This document shows positions 6,569 to 11,981 of a stretch of 11,981 nt of DNA, one piece after another. Each line of letters begins with the position of its first letter. Positions within the stretch are counted from its first letter, which is position 1. The notes under the pieces are model-generated. The model searched no databases, was not told where the DNA came from, and was given only the letters and a program-made list of their open reading frames with translations. Position numbers and translations under genes: made by a program. The DNA lies in NCBI GenBank assembly GCA_964618405.1, contig CAZUAY010000116.1:1-11981 (forward strand). Direction: 5' to 3'. Origin of the DNA: JBBQIY01 sp964618405 (lineage in GTDB: Bacteria > Verrucomicrobiota > Kiritimatiellia > RFP12 > UBA3636).

Positions 6569-6944
6569 ACCAGTCGCCGGCAAAGCCGACGCCCACATAG
6601 TAGGACAGGTTTGGCTGCGTGACGTCGAGACGTCCGAACTGCACGACGATCGGCACATCTGAACGGACACGCAACGAATATTGCGTCAACGAAGGCAGGG
6701 AAAACCCACCGAGATCCTCCGCATGATCCATCCGCAACGTGCGAACCCGCTCAGCCTCTACGGTCACGGCCACGCCCTTGACGGGCGGGCGATCGGTAAA
6801 AAACAAGTCCAGCGTGACCTGTGCCGGAACGATCCCAGGGTTAAAGAGCATCAGTGCTTCGTGGGATTCCATGTCTCCCCCACCCTTTTTCTCGGGCAAA
6901 TATCCATCCGCGAACAACCATTCCCGTGCGCCTGCCGTTTTCAT
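6567..6944 (-). CDS. ASRT-family (sensory rhodopsin transducer-like) small-molecule-binding protein
   Basis: This 125-residue protein matches the Anabaena sensory rhodopsin transducer family: WLFADGYLPE near the start, then ESHEALMLFNPG, LDLFFTDRPPVKG, and SDVPIVVQFGRLDVTQPN near the end. The founding member is a soluble tetrameric beta-sandwich that partners sensory rhodopsin, but most homologues occur without a rhodopsin, and the superfamily has been proposed to bind sugars or other small molecules. No rhodopsin gene is visible here, and the neighbours are sugar deacetylases and an M24 hydrolase, which fits the ligand-binding idea. The ATG at 6944 is preferred because AAAAAAGG sits 9 nt before it; that site would abut the in-frame ATG at 6953. 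No signal peptide is seen. Confidence 0.8.
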   Translation of the reverse strand: MKTAGAREWLFADGYLPEKKGGGDMESHEALMLFNPGIVPAQVTLDLFFTDRPPVKGVAVTVEAERVRTLRMDHAEDLGGFSLPSLTQYSLRVRSDVPIVVQFGRLDVTQPNLSYYVGVGFAGDW

Positions 6945-6953
6945 AGCATTCAT

Positions 6954-6961
6954 CCTTTTTT
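6954..6961 (-). promoter_or_regulatory. Ribosome binding site deciding the ASRT-family start
   Basis: AAAAAAGG on the minus strand is directly next to the ATG at 6953 (no spacing) but 9 nt from the ATG at 6944, so it supports the latter. Confidence 0.5.
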
Positions 6962-6986
6962 AATCTTTGACTTTTCGTTCCCCGTT

Positions 6987-8150
6987 TTAGACGCCCCGCG
7001 AACACAGTTCCCGGATCAAAGGCGTGAGCGATTCCACCCCTGTATCGGTAATCACGAAACTCTCCTCAATCCGGTTCGATCCGTCCGGATGGCCAAAAAG
7101 GCTAATATCGGAATTAACACACATGCCCGCGCGAAACGCATAGGTGGCTTTTTCGTCCGGATAGGGCGATTCTGCCTCCGCCAAACCGATGCCGTGCATG
7201 GGCGGATAAACATCGTAGGCTTCGAGGCCATGGCGTTGGAAGACGGCATGCACCGCACGGACCATATCGCCAGTGATGACGCCGGGGCGCAAGAAGGCAA
7301 GCTGCACGTTGGCCGCTTCAAACAAGGCGCCTAGGAACGCACGCTGGCCTTCGGACGCGGTTCCCGCTACGAACGGATACTCGGTTGTGACAACATAACC
7401 CTCGTACTGCACGGCGAAGGCCGACATAATCATATCGCCGTCTTCGATCTTCTTGTTGGTAGCCCTCCCGATGATCGTGTCGGCTCGCTTTCCGCTACCG
7501 AAGACCGTGAAGACCACTTGTTCCGCGCCCGCCTGACGGGCGGCGCCTTCGGCTGCGCCTGCGGCTTCGCGCTCGGTGTTGCCCGGCACGGCGGCAGCCA
7601 TCAAGGCGCGGTACCCTAGACAAGCCTGACGGCCTGCTTCGCGCAGGCAGGCGATCTCGGCTGGGCTCTTGATCAGACGTAGCTCGTTGAGAATGTCATC
7701 GCCGTCCTCTGGGTCAGATCCGCCTAGAGCCTGGCGAAGCCGCTCGTAGATCGGTCCGGGCATATCCATGCGTCCCGTCATAGCTAAACGGCTCCCGCCC
7801 GCCAAGGTCTCGCGCAGAACCTCCGACAGCGTTGTAAACGAGGCCAGCGGATAGTCGATGGCCTCGGGCACGGAAACACAGGCGAACTCGCGGATATTGC
7901 GGATGTCGCTCCAGACGCTCATTTCGCGTGCGTACTGCTCGCCTTCCGGTGCGCCGATCAAAATGGGAGTCCCCTGACGCGGAATCACGCAGGCGCCACG
8001 CTCGAAAATCGGCCAAAAATTCGATACGTAGCGCAGATTCTCGCGACGGTACTCATCACCATACACTAGCAGGGCGTCGAGTCCCTTGCGCTTCATGCGC
8101 TCTTGGATAGCCTCGATGCGCTGTTCAAACTCTTTGTGAGATATCTTCAT
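6987..8150 (-). CDS. M24-family (creatinase/aminopeptidase P-like) hydrolase lacking canonical metal ligands
   Basis: This 387-residue protein has the creatinase N-terminal domain (about 8-150, with DALLVYGDEYRRENLRYVSNF) and the pita-bread C-terminal domain (about 160-380). In metal-dependent M24 peptidases five ligands (D, D, H, E, E) are expected. Here the first Asp falls at A244 (GDMIMSAFA), the second at T255 (GYVVTTEYPF), the His is kept (H319 in MHGIGL), the first Glu is Asp (D348 in NSDISLF) and the second Glu is kept (E362 in RIEESF). This pattern recalls metal-free members such as creatinase and ectoine hydrolase, which cleave small amide or guanidino compounds, and not a peptidase. 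The ATG at 8150 has AAGGAAA about 7-8 nt upstream. It opens the five-gene operon after the 247-bp gap. Confidence 0.85.
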   Translation of the reverse strand: MKISHKEFEQRIEAIQERMKRKGLDALLVYGDEYRRENLRYVSNFWPIFERGACVIPRQGTPILIGAPEGEQYAREMSVWSDIRNIREFACVSVPEAIDYPLASFTTLSEVLRETLAGGSRLAMTGRMDMPGPIYERLRQALGGSDPEDGDDILNELRLIKSPAEIACLREAGRQACLGYRALMAAAVPGNTEREAAGAAEGAARQAGAEQVVFTVFGSGKRADTIIGRATNKKIEDGDMIMSAFAVQYEGYVVTTEYPFVAGTASEGQRAFLGALFEAANVQLAFLRPGVITGDMVRAVHAVFQRHGLEAYDVYPPMHGIGLAEAESPYPDEKATYAFRAGMCVNSDISLFGHPDGSNRIEESFVITDTGVESLTPLIRELCSRGV

Positions 8151-8156
8151 AGATTA

Positions 8157-8163
8157 TTTCCTT
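8157..8163 (-). promoter_or_regulatory. Ribosome binding site of the M24 gene
   Basis: AAGGAAA on the minus strand lies 6 nt before the ATG at 8150 (the AAGGA core is 8 nt away). A nearly identical AAGGAAA precedes the GH20-like gene start at 10974, so both are probably well translated. Confidence 0.55.
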
Positions 8164-8235
8164 GTTTAATCCGCGACGCAGCCGCGCGGAGGGCTTGTCT
8201 ATAACTTCGAGATTGTTGAGGAAGTGGTCGCAACG

Positions 8236-8295
8236 AACGGAGCACGGGTTTTCCAACCCGTGTACGAAAACGGGTTGGAAAACCCGTTCTCCGTT
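8236..8295. repeat. Large inverted repeat, 26-bp arms with one mismatch, 8-nt loop
   Basis: The left arm (8236-8261) and right arm (8270-8295) are reverse complements except at one position (C at 8243). The loop is GTACGAAA. Each arm is itself a palindrome, ACGGGTT-TTCC-AACCCGT on the left and ACGGGTT-GGAA-AACCCGT on the right, so the DNA or RNA can fold either as one long hairpin or as two small ones. It lies between the GH20-like gene stop and the M24 start. It resembles a REP-type repetitive element and could also stabilise or attenuate transcript ends. No T-run follows on either strand. Confidence 0.88.
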
Positions 8296-8354
8296 TGCTT
8301 CGCTCGTCCTCCTCGTCCTCTATTCATACCAAAAGTTACCCCATCGTTTTTTCG

Positions 8355-8374
8355 CGACGCCGACTGCGGCGTCG
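8355..8374. repeat. GC-rich hairpin, 8-bp perfect stem
   Basis: CGACGCCG (8355-8362) pairs with CGGCGTCG (8367-8374) around ACTG. It is 24 bp beyond the GH20-like gene stop in transcription direction. On the minus strand it is followed by GCGAAAAAACG and not by T residues, so it is not a standard intrinsic terminator, but it could protect the 3' end or act with a factor. Confidence 0.6.
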
Positions 8375-8397
8375 TCTTGTCCTTGTTCACGTAACAC

Positions 8398-10974
8398 TCA
8401 GATCAGCATTCTCCCCTTCGAGCACAGACGCACAAACAGCCCACAGGCTTTTCCGCCGTTCGAGGCCAGTGCGATCGTCACCTCATGCACACCGGTGATG
8501 TCCCCGACTGGAATCGTCGCTTTGTCCACCTTAGCTGGGTTAGTCCCCACGAGATCCTGAAACACTTCACGGCCGTCGAGCCAGACCTTCACCGGGCCGT
8601 CGTAGCCGACGCGCAATTCACCCAGACCACGGCCAGGAAAGCGCAAGCGTCCAGAAAACATCACAAACCCCTCCGCAGGAGTCAGACACGCAAGCTCCTT
8701 CTGCAAATCGCAGAACGCCGCTGGGAACGTCCGTCGCCCCCAAGTCCGGATTTCGTCCGCCGTCGGCAGCGTGAGCGCTGCAAGGCTTCCGACCAGCGGT
8801 CGAATAGGACTGAGTCGCCAATCAATCTTAAAGTTCCCAGTCTGCTCGGCAGATCGACAGCGTTTAGCATACTGCTTTGCCAAAGCCTCGATCTGAACAA
8901 TCGTTTCGGGCCAGCAGCCAGGATCGCCTCCCAAAGCGTCGGTTGGAGGCCCCGGGAAATGCTTCCGAATATGGCGCTTTAATTCCGCGAGAATGGCCTT
9001 GAGGCGTTTTTCAGCCGCTGCTTCACCGGCACGAAGCTTGAAAAGGCAGTCCATCGCCGCAGCGAATCGGGCACCAACCTCGAGACAGCGCACAAACCAG
9101 CCGATCTCCTCATCGTCCGAGATGGCTGCCGCTCGCCGTGCATCCTTCAGCGCCAGCGCGGTGGCCCGACCGCGGGAGGCAAAAACGTTAGCCAACGGCA
9201 AGGTCTCGTCTCCAAGCCGAAGCTGCCCGATCGTCTGCGTAATGCTCCACCAGACGTGGCCGATGGGTCCCAGACCGCTGTACTGAGCTTGGAGTGCGCG
9301 ACTCATCGCACGCCCAGCCACCCAACCCCAGAGCCGAACACACATCTGATCAAATGCCGCGCCAGTCGCAAACAACTCCGGCGGCTTGTATCGACCGGCG
9401 GCGATCTCTGCGAGCAATGCCGCCGTTGCGGTCTCGTCCGCCGGCTCCTCCCGAAAGCCGTCGACCGTGCCATTCCACAGAAAGGAAGCGTTGAGGAGTT
9501 GCACCGGTGCCTGATGCATCCCACCGTTGGAGAGATACACCGACTCGGAACCCTCGTAGAAATGCGCCAGCGCACCGGCTACCGTCGTCAAATCGTCGTT
9601 AAAGTAGTTTTCACCGCCCACAAACGTCAGGCTATGAACCCCGTGCCCATGGCCGATTCGGTCAAGCCGCTGGCGCAGCATGGCGATTTTTTTTTCGCCA
9701 CTGGGTGCATAAAACTGCTCCCGCAAGCCGAACCCAACCCCGACGGCAGGTCCGATAAGCTGGCTCAAACACGTGTAGTAACGCATCTCCCGCTCCCAAA
9801 CATCCGTGGGCTTCGTTTCGTTGTGGCCCGTATAAAGGGGAGAGACGAGGGTGAGTACCAGATCCCGAGCGGGCGAGTAGTCTCCTTGTTCTGGCAATGC
9901 ACTCACTACGCTTCGCAGGGTTCGAAACCATTCCGCAAAGGCTCCAGCCTGACCGTCCTCAGCTTCAAGAGCATCGTTCGGCCAACGCTTTCGGCAGGCT
10001 GGACAGCGGTTCTTCCACGTTTCTTCGGACTGCGTCCAAAGCCCCGCATCAATGTCGTGAATATAGAGGAAACCAGGCTGAACGGCCTGAACAAAGCGCG
10101 TGAGTTCATCGAGTTTTTCGCGGCAAAGGGGCGTGTTCGACAGGCAGGTTCCGTAAAGTCGGCTAATCCCCTCCTTGTGATCGGCCCAACCCCGGCAGGC
10201 ATAGACTTCTCCGTCGGGATACGAGCGCCGGTTCTGATGAACCCGGCCAAAGATGCCACAACGGTAGATCTCGCCAGCTTGGTAGGCTGTGCCGTAGCCG
10301 CCGCCGTAGCCACCGAATTCTAACTTGATTCCGCGCTGTCGGGCATATCGGTTGCACTCCCGCATCAAGGCCGTATACCCTGGAAGACGCGTCGTGCCCC
10401 AGCCGAGCCCGTCAAACCAGACGAGATTAATCTTGTGGTCAAAACAAAAATCGAGTTTGCGCCGGATTCGCGCACGAAACGCCTCTGGGCCGTCAGCCCA
10501 ATCGTAAGCCCAGCGATTGACTTCGACGTTGATGAGCCAATCCGCCGCGCCGCGATAGCGAAACTGCGGCCAGTCCTCGATGAGGGCACACGGAAAAGCA
10601 AGGCGGTCTGTCTTCCACTGTACCATTTGCAGCAAGGTCGCAGACCCACGCAGCAAGCCTTCTGGAGTCAATGCACTCAGGTCGACACCGTCCGGCGTGA
10701 CTTCCAATCTATACGCCTCAACGCGCCGATCACTCGGAAGCTCCGCTGCAAAATCGAGCGTTTCAACCAAGCGCAGACGAACAGCCTTGCCGGAGACTCG
10801 CGCCGCAGGCCGTGCGCGACCGCCTAGTCGTTCCGCCAGCAAGCGAGCCGCCGCACGCGTGGTTTCGCCCTCGTACGTCACCACCACGCTTCCCGAAGCG
10901 TCGTCAGGCAACCCAATGAACGTTCCTGATCGCGGTTTCAGACTCTTGGGCTCTGGCACGATATTGATTTTCAT
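8398..10974 (-). CDS. GH20-like (beta-hexosaminidase-type) glycoside hydrolase with atypical active-site motif
   Basis: This 858-residue protein starts MKINIVPEPKSLKPRSGTF, the usual opening of the GH20 N-terminal domain (about 1-130). IEDWPQFRYRGA (132-143) opens a barrel-like catalytic domain. GH20 enzymes cleave terminal N-acetylhexosamine using an Asp-Glu pair in an HxGGDE motif. At the matching place here is YIHDIDAGLW (304-313), with no adjacent Asp-Glu, followed by a CPACRKRW (324-331) C-x2-C pair. The last about 110 residues (FSGRLRFPG, VKVWLDGREVF) look like a beta-sandwich carbohydrate-binding domain. The ATG at 10974 is chosen over the TTG at 11043 because AAGGAAA precedes it and the family homology starts there. 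No signal peptide is seen. The gene is 65 bp after the upstream glycosidase-like gene, so the two probably share a transcript. Confidence 0.75.
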   Translation of the reverse strand: MKINIVPEPKSLKPRSGTFIGLPDDASGSVVVTYEGETTRAAARLLAERLGGRARPAARVSGKAVRLRLVETLDFAAELPSDRRVEAYRLEVTPDGVDLSALTPEGLLRGSATLLQMVQWKTDRLAFPCALIEDWPQFRYRGAADWLINVEVNRWAYDWADGPEAFRARIRRKLDFCFDHKINLVWFDGLGWGTTRLPGYTALMRECNRYARQRGIKLEFGGYGGGYGTAYQAGEIYRCGIFGRVHQNRRSYPDGEVYACRGWADHKEGISRLYGTCLSNTPLCREKLDELTRFVQAVQPGFLYIHDIDAGLWTQSEETWKNRCPACRKRWPNDALEAEDGQAGAFAEWFRTLRSVVSALPEQGDYSPARDLVLTLVSPLYTGHNETKPTDVWEREMRYYTCLSQLIGPAVGVGFGLREQFYAPSGEKKIAMLRQRLDRIGHGHGVHSLTFVGGENYFNDDLTTVAGALAHFYEGSESVYLSNGGMHQAPVQLLNASFLWNGTVDGFREEPADETATAALLAEIAAGRYKPPELFATGAAFDQMCVRLWGWVAGRAMSRALQAQYSGLGPIGHVWWSITQTIGQLRLGDETLPLANVFASRGRATALALKDARRAAAISDDEEIGWFVRCLEVGARFAAAMDCLFKLRAGEAAAEKRLKAILAELKRHIRKHFPGPPTDALGGDPGCWPETIVQIEALAKQYAKRCRSAEQTGNFKIDWRLSPIRPLVGSLAALTLPTADEIRTWGRRTFPAAFCDLQKELACLTPAEGFVMFSGRLRFPGRGLGELRVGYDGPVKVWLDGREVFQDLVGTNPAKVDKATIPVGDITGVHEVTIALASNGGKACGLFVRLCSKGRMLI

Positions 10975-11039
10975 GGCTTCTTGATTTCCTTTTAAAAAAT
11001 TGTTACGGATTCTGAGATTACGGGATTGCCGTGGTTTTG

Positions 11040-11981
11040 TCAATTGAGATCCAACTCCCCGAGCTGTTCAAGGACGTGGAACGCGGTGCTGTAGCTCGGA
11101 CTCCACACGAGGGGTGCCTGTTTAGGGCCGTTTCGCATCAGGTTGATGAACAGCGGTTGCCCGGACACGGCTCCGCCGGGTACCAGTCGATCCAGCGGCA
11201 GAGCAAGACGCATCGTCCAGCCATCAGGACCGACGTTGGACTTTGCAGTGGCACCGGAATCCCAGTTGGGCGCTGCTTCGCCGTACGCTATTCCGACAAA
11301 TTTCCCCGATGGGTTGAGCGCCAGTTGCCGATACGGCGCACCGCCACGCTGCGCAGAAACCAGCAGCTCCCAGTCGTCCCCGGCAAAAATCCCAGCATCG
11401 TCGATCAGCTCACTCGGTGCAATGGGATCGCGTAGTTCCAGGTAAAGATGCGTCGCATCGCGCGCAAAGCGAGAGGCAATTTCGTGGGTCGCTTTGTCGC
11501 CAGTGAGTGTACTCCAAGGACCGGAGACCGCAGCCTGTCCCCAGGCCACACGCTCGGGGTCACCGCCAGCCTCCGCGGCCAAACGCGGCACCTTGATCTG
11601 CGGACGTCGCGCGGCATGCGCAGCCGCTTCTTCGCGCAACCGCAGTGCGTCCTCGGAGAGTGCTTCACCGGGTCGGGGACGAACCAGCAGCACACGCTCC
11701 AGCCAGACTCCATTCGTCGCCGTCGAACCGCGAACGTATGTGGGACCGTCGACCTTCAGCGAAAGGTAAGCATTCCAGACATTGGCATCGGGGCCCTCCG
11801 CCTCCGGGTCGTACACGCGGTCGACACAGACACCGAGCTTGTTCGCTTCAAGCGCCCAGATAACAGTTCCCACGGAAGCCATTGCCCCGGAACCCGGTTT
11901 AGGATGCAGCGTGGGGTTCACCTGCACGCGTCCGAGGGAATACAAGTGGTACTTGCCGTCCTGCGGAATCTCCTCGGGTGT
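11040..11981 (-). CDS. DUF4838/glycosidase-like protein, C-terminal part with CBM9-like domain (5' partial)
   Basis: The frame runs off the right edge: codons before the TTG at 11945 (PEEIPQDGKYHLYSLGRV) remain open and match the same protein, so the start lies outside. 313 residues are seen. The first part (about 1-110, with KYHLYSLGRVQV and ANVWNAYLSLKVDGP) resembles the beta-rich tail region of large DUF4838-type proteins often found in PVC-group polysaccharide loci. Residues about 130-313 resemble a CBM9/DOMON-type carbohydrate-binding fold (THLYLELRD, DDWELLVSA, GWTMRLALPLDRL, LFINLMRNG). The catalytic part, if any, is outside the window. It is the most upstream gene visible in the leftward block, so any main promoter is also outside. 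Confidence 0.65.
   Translation of the reverse strand, partial: TPEEIPQDGKYHLYSLGRVQVNPTLHPKPGSGAMASVGTVIWALEANKLGVCVDRVYDPEAEGPDANVWNAYLSLKVDGPTYVRGSTATNGVWLERVLLVRPRPGEALSEDALRLREEAAAHAARRPQIKVPRLAAEAGGDPERVAWGQAAVSGPWSTLTGDKATHEIASRFARDATHLYLELRDPIAPSELIDDAGIFAGDDWELLVSAQRGGAPYRQLALNPSGKFVGIAYGEAAPNWDSGATAKSNVGPDGWTMRLALPLDRLVPGGAVSGQPLFINLMRNGPKQAPLVWSPSYSTAFHVLEQLGELDLN

Noticed and set aside
8355..8374. Intrinsic terminator for the GH20-like gene
   Set aside because: The hairpin is good, but on the coding (minus) strand it is followed by A residues and not T residues.
9256..10323. 355-residue open frame on the plus strand inside the GH20-like gene
   Set aside because: The minus-strand frame is continuous for 858 codons with clear GH20-type features; the plus-strand frame is a GC-driven antisense opening with no domain.

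Overview
The window looks like an accessory region of an environmental bacterium. Protein resemblances (a DUF4838/GH20-like glycosidase pair, a sugar deacetylase cluster, a type ISP restriction-modification gene with short tandem repeats around it) suggest the PVC superphylum, such as Kiritimatiellota, Lentisphaerota or Verrucomicrobiota. That is an impression from family content and base composition, because no rRNA or marker gene is present.

Left part (1-3400, plus strand). A single-polypeptide (type ISP-like) restriction-modification gene enters from the left with its adenine-methyltransferase part (motif I DPFTGTG, catalytic NPPY) and stops at 911. Its C-terminal target-recognition part resumes as a separate frame at 1636-3030. 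The 724 bp between are a layered scar. First comes a DUF1016 (YhcG-like) gene whose start overlaps the methylase stop and which has lost its middle and changed frame. It is followed by a diverged, frameshifted second copy of the start of the target-recognition part, and then by an array of 11-bp repeats. Downstream is a small membrane-protein ORF with an out-of-frame companion.

Right part (3463-11981, minus strand). Seven genes run leftward in one direction. In transcription order they are: the 3' end of a DUF4838-type glycosidase-like protein with a CBM9-like C-terminus; a GH20-like glycosidase with a non-canonical active-site motif; a 247-bp gap with a large inverted repeat; a creatinase-like M24 protein that lacks key metal ligands; an ASRT-family small-molecule-binding protein; a PIG-L/LmbE deacetylase; a NodB-type polysaccharide deacetylase; and a fucose/arabinose-isomerase-like protein. 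The last five are spaced 8-43 bp apart and are probably one operon.

Taken together, the right part reads as a catabolic module. Glycosidases would release an acetamido or otherwise amide-bearing sugar, the deacetylases and the M24 enzyme would remove acyl or amide groups, the isomerase would process the sugar, and the ASRT protein might bind the ligand. The substrate cannot be read from the sequence. The two halves converge at about 3392-3463, where a short heptamer repeat array lies.
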